From positions 7,628,852-7,692,851 of the forward strand of contig NC_132901.1 of NCBI RefSeq assembly GCF_030463535.1: a stretch of 64,000 bases of DNA. The letters run 5' to 3'. The position numbers were made by a program, and so were the translations under genes. Under the pieces are notes generated by a model. It had not been told where the DNA came from and ran no database searches. It saw only the letters and a program-made list of their open reading frames with translations. This document shows positions 51,498 through 64,000 of this stretch, in pieces. Position 1 is the first letter of the stretch, and each line of letters starts with the position of its first letter. Source of the DNA: Salminus brasiliensis. Its lineage: Eukaryota; Chordata; Actinopteri; Characiformes; Bryconidae.

Positions 51498-53958
51498 ACC
51501 CACGGTTTCTTCCAAAGAGCAGTTTTATTCAAGAACCAAGTAACTTATAATACTAATTATTATTATTATTATTATTATTTATTAGAGAGTGCCTTTATTG
51601 TTACATACTTATTGATGTATGTAAATCAACTTACTTAATTGTTTGTTTGCATTTAATTGGTATAGTGTACTAGGATTCAGGGACAGAGCAGCAAACTAAA
51701 ATACTGTGCCATACTAACTGTATGGAGTGGGCTTGTAGTGCTAAGTGGGATAAATGAAGCTGCACATCACCTGTGAAAGACCAGTCCAGAGGAGATCAGC
51801 CTTACAGGTGGGGAAGAGTGAGGCAGGAAACCATACTAGGGTTGACTTAAACCCTAGAATTACACACCCGATCTTTGTAATGAAAGCTGTCTAGTATATA
51901 TAACCAGGCATACGGTTAGGCTCCCCACAAGCCTTTTTTGTTGGGTCACAGAAGGGTGAAGTTAGTTAAAGCCTTAGGTTTATGGTGGGATTTGAGTGAG
52001 CAAAAGTAGGTTCAGAGCAAGGCTTTTGATGTAGAGGGTCGAAGTAAGACAAAAGGACGAGGGTAGAATAATTAAATTGAGGTAGCGTAAGTAAAAAAGT
52101 ATGGTGAAAGTGTGTTTAGTGCAGATGTGATCTAGGAAGAGTGAGTAACAGTGGCTTTGTAAGGAGGCCTCAGGTTTATGATGAAGGTGGATTGAGTTAA
52201 AGTGACCGTGAGCTTAGGCCTTTGCCTTAGGATACAAAGGAAGGTTCAGTGAAAGTCAGTTTCAACATAAGCCATCAGCCTGATGTTTTGGATACACATG
52301 GATACACATGGCCTCGGCCTACTGAGGACTGCACATCTAAGTAGAATGGTCATGACTGCATGGAATGGGTTAAATGAAAGCAAAAGTTTGGTGTGTTGCT
52401 TATTGAGATAGAGGGAAGGATGGGGTTAATTTGTTTTAGGACAAGAATGAAATTGCAGTTGTTTCATGTGAGGGGTTCGAATGAGGATGGAGTGATTTTG
52501 TATAATGGTTGGATGAAGGATGGGGTTATTTCATTTTAGGGTTGGAGAGAGAAGGTGGTGGGGTTTGTATTAGAGTATGAATGAAAATGGGTTATTTTAT
52601 TTTGGGGTTAGAAGGCGGATGGGGTTATTTTGTTTCATTGTTAGAATGATGTTAAGGTTATGTTGTACTAGGTTAAGAGGGAGGACAGAGTTATTTTGTA
52701 TTAGGACTATTTGGTTGGGTCACAAAAAGATGAATTTGGTTGAAGCCTTAGGTTAATGTTGAGATTCGAGCGAGCAAGAATAGGTTCAGAGCTAGACTTT
52801 TGATGTAGAGGGTTGAAGCAAGGCAAAAGGACGAGGGTAGAGTAAATAAAATAGTATGGCGGTCAAAGGCCTCAGGTTTATGATGAAGGTGGATTGAATT
52901 AAAGTGAACGTGAGCTTAGGCCTTTGCCTTAGGATACAAAGGAAGATTCAGTAAAAGTAAAACAGTTTCAACATAAGCCATCAGCCTGATGTTTTGGATA
53001 CACATGCCCTTGGCCTACTGAGGAATGCACATCTAAGTAGAATGGTCATGACTGCATGGAATGGGTTAAATGAAAGCAAAAGTTTGGTGTGTTGCTTATT
53101 GAGATAGAGGGAGGGATGGGGTTAATTTGTTTTAGGACAAGAATGAGATTGCAGTTGTTTCATGTGAGGGGTTCGAATGAGGATGGAGTTATTTTGTATA
53201 ATGGTTGGAAGAAGGATGGGGTTATTTCATTTAGGGTTGGAGAGAGAAAATGGTTATTTTCTATTAGGGTTAAAATGAGAATGGGGTTTTAGGGTTTAAA
53301 TGAGCTTGGGTTTATTTTGTATTGGGGATAGAGTGAAGGTGCAGTTATTTTGTATTAGGGTTTGAAAAAGGGCATGATTATTTCATGTGATTTTTAGAAT
53401 AAGGTTTGTCTTTTTTTTAAGATTTTGTTTTTGCGTTTTAGGGTGGGGGGGTGGATGCAGTTATTTTGTGTTAGGGTTAGTATGAGATTTTTGGCTATGG
53501 TATATTGGGTGTGTTGAGGTGATGAAGGAAATGAAGGTGCGAGTGCGTATTAGGGGACCTATGGAGAGCCGTTCCGTTCATACTGCGCACACACGGCAAC
53601 ACTGTGCTTTACACACTCCTCAAGGTCGCCCCGCACGACGAGCAAAACAACGCACCCACGTCTCGGATGCCCAGCACGCTCTCGCCGAGGCTCTCCTCCA
53701 ACGCACCGGATAACACTCGCCCAGTTCGTGGCACCTTTTGTCGCCGTTTTCCACAGATTAGCACGCCAAATGCGCCGCCGCCCGTTCGGTACGCCGGTAG
53801 CGTGGCACGCTTCGGTGAGCGCCGTATTAAACGCGGCGTCGTTACGCTGCCCTTCCCGTCTTCTCAACACACGGTGGAGCCTCTCGGAGACGAGAGAGCA
53901 TTTCTACGCTCGCCAAGTTGAGCTTTCGCCCATATTTCGCTCGACAAACGCCGAGAGA
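51498..53958. other. H2B-H1 spacer, unit 4
   Basis: The shortest of these spacers, with two copies of the ~0.7 kb repeat (GCCTCAG at 52167 and 52869). TATATATAA at 51895-51903. CpG-rich H1 upstream region from about 53540. No gene. Confidence 0.8.
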
Positions 53959-54043
53959 AAACACAAGTGCGAGACTGTCGCTGCCACACGGCTTTGCGGC
54001 ATCGAGCGAGTTGAGTCTATAACGTTCTCATGTGGCTTTTAAG
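53959..54043 (+). promoter_or_regulatory. H1 promoter, unit 4
   Basis: AAACACA at 53959-53965 and TTTTAAG at 54037-54043; CTATAACG upstream as in unit 2. The promoter looks intact although the gene is frameshifted. Confidence 0.75.
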
Positions 54044-54126
54044 GGCCGGCCCCCTCGCTGCAGCGGGAGGTTCTACAGAACGCTGCAGCAGTTTGTGCTC
54101 ACTCGCGCTCTCAGCAAAGCAGAACA

Positions 54127-54864
54127 ATGGCAGAAGTCGCTCCAGCCCCAGCCGCCTCGGCGCCCGCCAAGGCCCCCAAGAAGAAGGCCGCCGCCCGCCC
54201 CAAGAAAGCCGGCCCCAGCGTGGGTGAGCTCATCGTCAAGGCCGTCTCGGCTTCCAAGGAGAGGAGCGGCGTGTCTCTCGCCGCCCTGAAGAAAGCCCTG
54301 GCTGCCGGCGGCTACGACGTCGAGAAGAACAACTCACGCGTTAAGCTCGCCGTCAAGAGCCTCGTCACCAAGGGCACTCTGGTGCAGACCAAAGGCACCG
54401 GCGCGTCGGGCTCTTTCAAGCTTAACAAGAAGCAGGCCGAGGCAAAGAAGAAGCCGGCCGCCAAGAAACCGGCACCTAAAGCTAAGAAGCCGGCCGCCAA
54501 GAAACCAGCCGCGGCCAAGAAGCCCAAGAAGGTAGCAGCCAAGAAACCCACTGCGGCTAAGAAATCCCCCAAGAAGGCCAAGAAGCCCGTCGCGGCCGCT
54601 AAGAAGGCAGCGAAGAGCCCAAGAAGGCCAAGAAGCCGGCGGCTCCCAAAAAGGCGACCAAGAGCCCAAAGAAAGCCAAAACGGTCAAGCCTAAAGCAGC
54701 TAAGCCCAAAGCGGCGAAGGCGAAAAAGGCTGCCCCTAAGAAGAAGTAAAGTAAACAGTTACGCCGTTTACCTTCATGACTTATTTCTCTCTTCAACGGC
54801 TCTTTTAAGAGCCACCCACAGTTTCATAGAAAGCAGCTTTCCCCCCCTTGTTACTGCACAATGA
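54127..54864 (+). pseudogene. Linker histone H1, frameshifted C-tail, unit 4
   Basis: Residues 1-165 match the normal H1, including the whole winged-helix domain and two SPKK starts. At 54618-54620 a run of four C in the other copies is three C, so the frame shifts after P165. AAG-rich lysine codons are then read as AGA/AGG/CGG. The first 44 shifted residues hold 17 Arg and 7 Lys, against no Arg in the normal tail. The normal stop is bypassed and the frame runs through the stem-loop (54798-54813) to a TGA at 54862-54864, giving 245 residues on paper. Since mature histone mRNA is cut about five bases after the stem-loop, that message would have no stop codon. Read as a damaged gene, or an error in a C homopolymer. 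Confidence 0.85.
54798..54813 (+). terminator. Histone 3' stem-loop, H1 unit 4
   Basis: Sequence unchanged, but in this copy the shifted reading frame passes through it. Confidence 0.93.
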
Positions 54865-55204
54865 AATGATTGTTAAAAAAAAAAAAAAACAACAACAACA
54901 ACACAAAAATATCTCTCATTAGTTACCCCAAACAATAATTATATATGATAAATATTCTTTGGGGTTTGGTTTGGTCTTTCCTTCTATGACCACTGTTTGG
55001 TCGAACGTGTTACATTTGAGCTGGAAAGGGAAACGAAACACGGGGCACGAGTGGGGGTAAATGTTTCTTTCTTTAACCCGTTTTCTTTCTTCCTTCCTTT
55101 CTTTCTCTCTCTCGCTCACACAGACACAGCACGAGAGGAGGAGGGGGTCGGGTAGGAAAGCGAGCAGAGGTGGGAGGACGCTAGAGTCTGACGGCGGAAA
55201 TGCG
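54814..55204. other. H1-H2A spacer, unit 4
   Basis: No gene apart from the overrun of the shifted H1 frame to 54864; same simple-sequence tracts as the other units. Confidence 0.75.
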
Positions 55205-55715
<511 letters not shown>

Positions 55716-55749
55716 ATTGGCGCTCTCCGTTGATTTATCTATACACAAA

Positions 55750-55765
55750 GGCTCTTTTAAGAGCC
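55750..55765 (+). terminator. Histone 3' stem-loop, H2A unit 4
   Basis: Identical stem-loop; the upstream flank reads ATCTATACACAAA. Confidence 0.95.
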
Positions 55766-56200
55766 ACCCATTTTTTTCTAAGAAAAGTGCTGCTCCTTTA
55801 CAAACACTACATATTCTTCACGTGATTTCCAACTGCATAAAAATAATAGCTTTATGAACCGATTTATTATATAAACACACCGCCGTCCTTTTTTTCTTTT
55901 TTTCTCTCGTGTTACTAGAATAGATAATTGCCGATATATTTTTTTCATATATTTCACGTACTGAGACCAACACCTCATGCATATGTGTATGTATACACCC
56001 TTCATATATATATATATATGTATATATATTAGACACACACATATATATGTTTGTGTGTAATGTTCGCAGTAATGTATATTAGTTTACAAATGTTGATTAG
56101 TTTGATCCTATTATTTTTCTTCTTATTATATATATATTTTTTTTGTTGTTTTGTATTACAGGAGCCCGCCGCTTTGCTTTTAGGTTTGAAAAGAAGACGC
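55766..56200. other. H2A-H3 spacer, units 4/5
   Basis: AT-rich, no gene; TA run slightly shorter than in units 2 and 3. Confidence 0.75.
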
Positions 56201-56768
<568 letters not shown>

Positions 56769-56803
56769 ACAGAGCGCTTCGACGTTTACCTGAAATACCC
56801 AAC

Positions 56804-56819
56804 GGCTCTTTTAAGAGCC
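56804..56819 (+). terminator. Histone 3' stem-loop, H3 unit 5
   Basis: Identical stem-loop with ACCTACC flank. Confidence 0.95.
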
Positions 56820-56987
56820 ACCTACCCGTGTCCGCGCCGAAACAGCAAATGTCCGCCTCACCTCGGTGTTGCGTTTATATAATGTAAGGCTATTATGACG
56901 CGCGCGCTTCTAAATTCCATAGGATTGAGCGAGCGAAACCAGCCGTGAGACAGTGGTTGTGAAGATTAGGGAAAAAAGCAACTTCTG

Positions 56988-57040
<53 letters not shown>

Positions 57041-59554
57041 CACATCAAAATCGCCATTTTTAACGTGTTTTAATACATATGAATACTTTTCTTTTAATTC
57101 CTATCAATATGTTTATACATATTTAATAGTTTGGAAACTGTTCATTCACCCCAGCAGAAAGTAGAAGCCACTGCCGCTTCAGTAGAACACTACACTTTAC
57201 ACTATGTAGTGTTTAGGCCGGTTTTGGCCTATTACATACGGCATTAGTCATGGATGGAGCGTAGATCCCACCGCGTGGTGAAACTATACAACTGCAAGCA
57301 CAGTTTCAGAGAGTAATGTATGTGTATATTCATATAATGAGAGCTTGATTTGGGGTACTTACGTTTCATACATATGCAACATGAGTTTGATTGCATAGAG
57401 AGTAAGCGAGACCAGGGCAGCAGTAAAGGAGGTAAGTGTATAGTCCGGAGAGGAATGTTTGTTTGTTTGTTTGTTTTTAATCTCTTTCAATACCTCTACC
57501 AGAACAAGGCATGTCTAACTCTAAAAAATTATATGTTTACTCTATATGTTAACTCTATAAAATTCATGTTTCCCGTCACATTGTTTGTAAAATTAACCCA
57601 GATCAGCGGGAAAACTCGCCAAAATTAAATGAATGTTGAGTCAGTATTGTTTTGTGCTATACTTCAAAAATTACCTTATTTAGTACAGTCTAGCTTGTCT
57701 GGAAGTATAACCCTTGAAGTATGGAGCAAATTAAATGAACCTTCCCAGAACATGTAAAATGATCATTAGAGAAGCCTAGGGAAAAGAAATAGTGAATAAA
57801 TACTGGCAGGGGTAAAGTGTTTGTCCTGCCTAGGATGCACCCGGTTATGTAATAGAGAGTAGAAGCCTTTGAGCCTTGAGTACAGTAGTGCTCTTCTGTG
57901 TGGTGAATAGAAGGGCTTTTGGAAGTGCTCATTGCAAACGACCACCGTTGTTTTGGGATCATGGGCATATATGTCATGGATGGAGCGTGGATGCCATCGT
58001 GTGGTCAAACAAGGCAAATGCAAACGTTAACTACGTAGATTTATTCGTGAATGTGTGTGAATGTTACAGCTTTTTCATTTGATAGATGGTTGTGAACTCC
58101 AATACGTCTACTAAGTCATTTGTATTGCGGTGTTATTTTGGTTAGTGTTTTTTAAAGTACATTTTTAAAAATGTTTCTATTGAAGCATACTTCAGTTCAG
58201 GGCATTTTAGAAGCCAGCATGGTTACCAGTTCTCATGCTGCCAGGCAATGAAATGGAAACTTAATTTAGGGCAATTTTATACACATTAAATATGATTGTT
58301 AACTGCACCAATAAATCTAAAAAGTAATTACATGTCTTTTGGGATGATTTTCGTTTGGGCTTGGGTTTCATTTTAACAATATGCTAACGATAAAGTCGGA
58401 CAGAAGGAAAGGTTTTGAAGAATGCTTGAAAGAAGCAGTCTTTAAGGAAGGCACTGTATTAGCCATCATGACAACCAAACAGCATGCAGTTAGGTAAAAA
58501 GCCACCAATTCACTCACTGCTAGAAGCCTTTGAGACAAATTGTAGAGTAGTGCACTTCTATGTAGGACCTTTGTTTCCTTCTCTTTAGAGCCCTTAAACT
58601 CTGTGTATCAGTTTATATTGAGGTTCCCATAATAATCATAAATCAATAAAGAAAACCGCTCATCTGCTATCAAGACCTGACTGAGGAGCTGGAGGCCAGT
58701 GAAGCAAAGCTAAAATATGGAAAAGCATACGCACCCTGCAAGGTTTCGGTCAGAGACTTTCTTCAAGGCATAGGTAAGTAACAAATGAATACAAAAGTGC
58801 TAACAAAAGTTTATCAACAGCTGACCGTACTGACTTGCTCCCTTGTGAGTTAGCTTCTAACTCTTTCTCCTCTTTCTGATTTTGCTTCTTTAAATGTCTG
58901 CATGGACCAAAAAAGAAAAAATCAAAAAGATGAATTGTTTTATATTTTGCAGATTTACATTTTGACCACCAGATGGCATCCACGCTCCATTCACGTACTA
59001 CGACCACAGACTTAAAGCTTAGCCCTGAAACTCCATCAGAAGCCTAAGGGGTAGGTCTAGCCAAACTGCTTCCACTCACCCTGACTTCATCATGAGCTCT
59101 ACACTTACTTTGCTTACCACAATGTCTTTCCATATTTCTTTATCATCCACTAACTGCAACATATGATAAAAGCAACATTAACTCCCTCTGTGTTTATCTA
59201 ATCTAACATGACTTTTATTAGAAGATGTAAAGCGAGCCTGAGAAATCCAAGGGGTAAACATGTAGTTTTAGTTGGCCTCATTAGGAGCTTTTCCCTTGTA
59301 TGCAATAATATACCATTTTTTCGATTTGTGTTTGATCTTTCTTACTTTAAATGTCTCTGTGGACACTATATCTTTAACTTGTAGTGTATTAGATCAACGA
59401 CTACAATTCCCATGATGCCTAACTAAAGATGGTCTCTGACCAAAACCTTGCCAAATAAAATTGACTCATCTGCTATCAAGACCTGACCGAGGAGCTGGAG
59501 GCCAGTGGAGCAAAGCTAAAATATGGAAAAGCATACGCACCCTCAAATTGGTGC

Positions 59555-59623
<69 letters not shown>

Positions 59624-61353
59624 CCTGCATGGTTTAGGTCAGAGACTTTCTTCAAGGCATAGGTAAGTAACAAATGAATACAAAAGTGCTAACAAAAGTT
59701 TATCAACAGCCGACCGTACTGCCTCCTCCCTTGTAAGTTAGCTTCTCTGCTATTTAAATGTAACTCTTTCTCCTCTTTCTGATTTTGCTTCTTTAATTGT
59801 CTCCGTGGACAATAAATAAATAAATAAATAAATTAAAAATTGCAAGATTAATTGTTTTACATTTTGACCACACGATGGCATCCACGCTCCATTTACGTAC
59901 TATGACCACAGTCTTGAGGCCTAGCCTTGAAACTCCATCAGAAGCCTAAAAGACTTGACTAGAGAAGTGCACTTCTGTGTAGTGTATACAGTGTAAGGGA
60001 TTTAGGAAGTGCCCTATTGCAAACGTCACCGTTGTTTTGGATCGTGGATATATGTCATGGATGGAGCGTGGATGCAATCGTGTGGTCAAACTCGCAAATG
60101 CAAACGCTAAAAACATAGATGTATACGTGTATGTGTGTGAATGTTACAGCTTTTACATATGACAGATGGTTGTGAACTCCAGTAAGTCTACTAAGTTCTA
60201 CCAAGGAACTTTTGGGCATTTTAGTAGCCAGCATGATAACCAGTTGTCATGCTACCAGGCAATGAAATGAAAACTTAATTTAGGGCACCGTAATTTTGTT
60301 TGGGTTTTAACAATATGCTAATGATAAAGTAGGACAGAAGAAAACAAAATATTCAATACTGTATTATCTCCTTACAGATCTTGATAAAATGTCTTTAGTT
60401 AAAGAATGCTTGATAGAAGCACTCTTTATTTAAGGCACTTTATTATCAGTTAGGTAAAAAGCCAACAATTCGCTCACTAAGAGACAAACTGTAGAGTAGT
60501 GCAGTTCTATGTAGGACCTTTGTTCTCCTCCCCTTAGAGCCCTTAAATTCTATGTTGTATGGTTATGTGTATGTATGTATGCATCAGCTTATATTGAGGT
60601 CAACATAATAATCATAAATCAATAAAGAACACCGCTCTGCTATCAAGACCTGGCTGAAGAGCTGGAGGCAAGTGGGGCAAAGCTAAAAATTGGAAAGCGG
60701 ATGCACCATCAGCGCAAAAAATCATTTAACCTGCAAGGTCAGAGACTTTCTTCAAGGCATAGGTAAGTAACAAATTAACACAAAAGTGCTAACAAAGGTG
60801 TATCAAAAGCCAGCCGTACTCACTTGTGAATTAGCTTTTTTGTGCTTCTCAAATTTAACTCTTTCTCCTCTTTCTGATTTTGCTTCTTTAAATGTCTCTG
60901 TGGACCAAAAAAATATATATATATCTATTTATATTTTGCAGATTTACATTTTGACCACCAGATGGCATCCACGCTCCATTCACGTACTACGACCACAGTC
61001 TTAAAGCTTAGCCCTGAAACTCCATCAGAATCCTAAAGGGTAGGTCAAGCCAAACTGCTTCCACTCACCCTGACTTCATCATGAGCTTTACACTTTATAT
61101 CACCACAATTTCTTTATCATCCACTAACTGCAACATATGTCTAAGGCTTTATCATCCACTAACTGCAACATACTTTGCTTTCCACAATTTCTTTCCTTCC
61201 TTTCTCTTCCACTAACTGCTAACCAATATGGCTGTTATTAGAATATGTATAGTGGAAACCTGAGGAATCCAAATGGTGTGGGTTTAGTTTAAGTTGGCCT
61301 CAATTTACTTTATGTGCAAAAATATTTCAGTGGTGGTTTGTGTGTGTGTGTTG

Positions 61354-61414
<61 letters not shown>

Positions 61415-63629
61415 ATATCTCTATATATATATCTTCATCTAATGATGAAATCCGATAACTGCACGTCCAGTCACAGTAAAAAGTAAACCGTGTGCAATGG
61501 TGTACAGTAGTGGGCTGATCTTCGTGGGTGCTTGTTTTATGCTTGCAAGGTCGTAACCCTAGTACTAAATAGCCATTTATGTGATTTATATTCAGGTGCA
61601 TTGAGGAAGGACTAATTTTGTCGTGTGTGTGTGTGTGTAATAAACGCTGCGCACGTTAGAATGGCGTGATGTAGTGTGACTTTGTTGTATACGAGACCGA
61701 GGCGCACATGGCGACAGCCATCAGAGGGCTGACCGAGGTATTTGTCGTGTTAAGACATATGTTAGCTACTTTTAATGTTCATACATGTGAAACGTCATTT
61801 TTTTTTTAGTCCTTACACTACTGGACCCTGGTTAGCTCCGGTGTGTCGTTGTTAGCACGATAACGTTTGCTAACTTGCCAAAAATGAAGTAGATAATGAT
61901 ATCCGATAACTCGATTTTGCCGAGAGCCTAAAGTTGTACACCCAGTCACAGCAAATTGATGTAGAACTGCCGTTGCTGGATCTATGTGTGGAGTTGTACA
62001 TAGCTTGGAGCCAGCTTAGCGATTTGCAGCGTGGCTAACGCGGCCAGCATAAATAGTAAAGCGCAAATATGAGCCTAATTATGAGGGGTCATTATTTGTT
62101 GACCACAGTGCAGTACCACATGCAGAGTTGTAGCATAAAAGTACGCAATACAGCCGTGATTGGTGGCTGTTGAGTGATTTGAGTTAACTTGCTTTTTCAG
62201 GTCCCCACATGAGCTAACAAAGCGATTAGCATGCTAGCTAACTCGGATGGTACAAACAATAACATACGCCAGCGAGTGTAAATACCTGTCAGATAAATAC
62301 ACACTCGCTCGAGTCAGTCAAGTTTTATTATGAAACGGTGTATATAGCAACATTTATACGTTTACTGTCGTGGTTGAAACCGAGAAGCCACCTTGGAGAG
62401 TAGCATGATGGCTAGGTGTCTTAAAATTAATCACAGAAATAACGATATTACGGACACGTGCGTAGTTCTCTATATTGTTATTTGGAGCAAGTGAGGGAGA
62501 AACAGTCGTGCTTAAACCCGGCTACCAACAACGTATCTTCTGGTTTTCAGAGCTGGGCAGCCTGTGTAGCTTGCTAGCTAGTGTTTTGTTTACAAAAGAT
62601 TATTTTCGTTAGCTAGTTGCCGAAACGACATCGGTCAACCGAGAGAAAAAACAAGAAACAAAAAAAAAAACAATTCCCAAGCAGCTCACTACTCCCTGTG
62701 GAGTGCACGATGTCACGAAAAAACGGCTTCTATACTCACCTAGTGCACTAGAGAGTACTGGAGTGCGGTTTAGGATTGTACAACACACAATCAATTACTA
62801 CAATAATAACAATAATAATGTCAAGTGTGTAATCTTTCTAAGAAAACGGTGCATAAATGTTTATTTACAAAGGTCACATGGCCCCTATGCACTTCAAATT
62901 TCGTGAAAAGGAGTCAGAGGCTGTGTATGAGCCTACTTTGAGTCACTGTAAGTTCATCTTAAGCCTAGGTCACTGAATTTTATTAATTCATTCAGCTATT
63001 TATTTATTTATTTTAAGATTTCGCCATAAGACCAAGCTATTTCAGAAGTGATTTTAGCTCCTAATTATAGTTTAGCTTACTTTTTAATTATAAGGTCAAG
63101 CAGGTCTGGAGCTAGGCTGTAGGTTTCGAAGCTAAATCATGATGAGTTAAAGTATTCAGAGTGAAGGTTATGCATGATCCAAAGTGTGCTGCGTTATTAT
63201 TATTACTATTATTAGTTTATTCCTTTTTAGAACACTTGGAGTCTGGATGCCATTGTGTGGCCAGACTGTGAAACTACAAGCAGTAGAAGGAAGACATGCT
63301 GCAAATGCATTGAGAAGTGATGCTATTATTGCTTGACTTTGACTATTGATTGTCCCCCCCCCCCCCCCCCCCCCCATGTACACCACATGTTAATGAAATC
63401 CACATGAAATCCAAAAAGAGCACTTTTTTGAATTTTGAACATGAGTACATCCAGAGGGTACGGAATTAATATTTAATTCCGAATTAATATTAATATACTG
63501 TATTTTGTATGGCTACCCACTCAGTGGCTTTATGTGCAATCTTTGAGTGGTCTAGGCATGTTTGAGACGCTGTACAGCAAAACAAGCGTTCTGCTCACGT
63601 ACAGAGTATGAGGCGGAGCTAATGTACTG
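56820..63629. other. H3-H4 spacer, unit 5
   Basis: No gene supported. Very close to unit 4, with CTCF-like cores at 58976-58988 and 60955-60967 and one ZNF143-like motif at 59400-59418. A deletion of about 260 bases at about 61350 removes the GA run and the second ZNF143-like motif. The poly-C run is the longest (22 C, 63354-63375). Confidence 0.8.

Positions 63630-64000
<371 letters not shown>

Overview
The window is about four and a half units of a tandem, replication-dependent core and linker histone gene array from a vertebrate, almost certainly a ray-finned fish. Three things support this. The intronless H1, H2A, H2B, H3.2-type and H4 genes are vertebrate in sequence, with a fish-like 124-residue H2B and an H2A tail ending KTEKTVKTK. 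Every gene end inside the window is followed by the 16-base histone 3' stem-loop GGCTCTTTTAAGAGCC. The spacers are rich in TA, GA, CTAT and TG microsatellites, and one block has the GCTAAC/GTTAGC-rich texture common in teleost introns. Species cannot be told from the sequence alone.

All genes are on the + strand in the order H3 - H4 - H2B - H1 - H2A. As a circular permutation this is H4-H2B-H1-H2A-H3, the order known for the rainbow trout cluster. H3 start codons lie at 242, 15025, 27837, 42285 and 56358, giving units of 14,783, 12,812, 14,448 and 14,073 bp. Each unit has a long AT-rich H3-H4 spacer (about 7 kb; 4.4 kb in unit 2), a 0.3-0.7 kb H4-H2B spacer with a variable G-rich tract, a 2.5-3.9 kb H2B-H1 spacer made mostly of a C-poor ~0.7 kb tandem repeat (two to four copies) ending in a CpG-rich H1 upstream region, and short H1-H2A and H2A-H3 spacers.

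Promoters are recognisable: three CCAAT boxes plus a TATA-like box (H3), CRE-like plus GGTCC plus TATAA (H4), CCAAT plus TAAATAA (H2B), the AAACACA H1 box (H1), two CCAAT boxes in opposite orientation plus TATAT (H2A). The products form the nucleosome core (H3-H4 tetramer, two H2A-H2B dimers) and the linker histone, normally made in S phase from stem-loop-ended, non-polyadenylated mRNAs.

Most copies are nearly identical at the base level, as concerted evolution predicts, but two genes are damaged. The unit 2 H4 (19920-20193) has lost its promoter and first 13 codons in a ~2.2 kb deletion. The unit 4 H1 (54127-54864) has a one-base frameshift that turns the Lys-rich tail into an Arg-rich one and carries the reading frame through the stem-loop. 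No non-histone gene is firmly supported. The H3-H4 spacer does hold ordered, duplicated modules with CTCF-like and ZNF143-like motifs and exon-like pieces, described under findings. Most of each spacer has no recognisable coding function.
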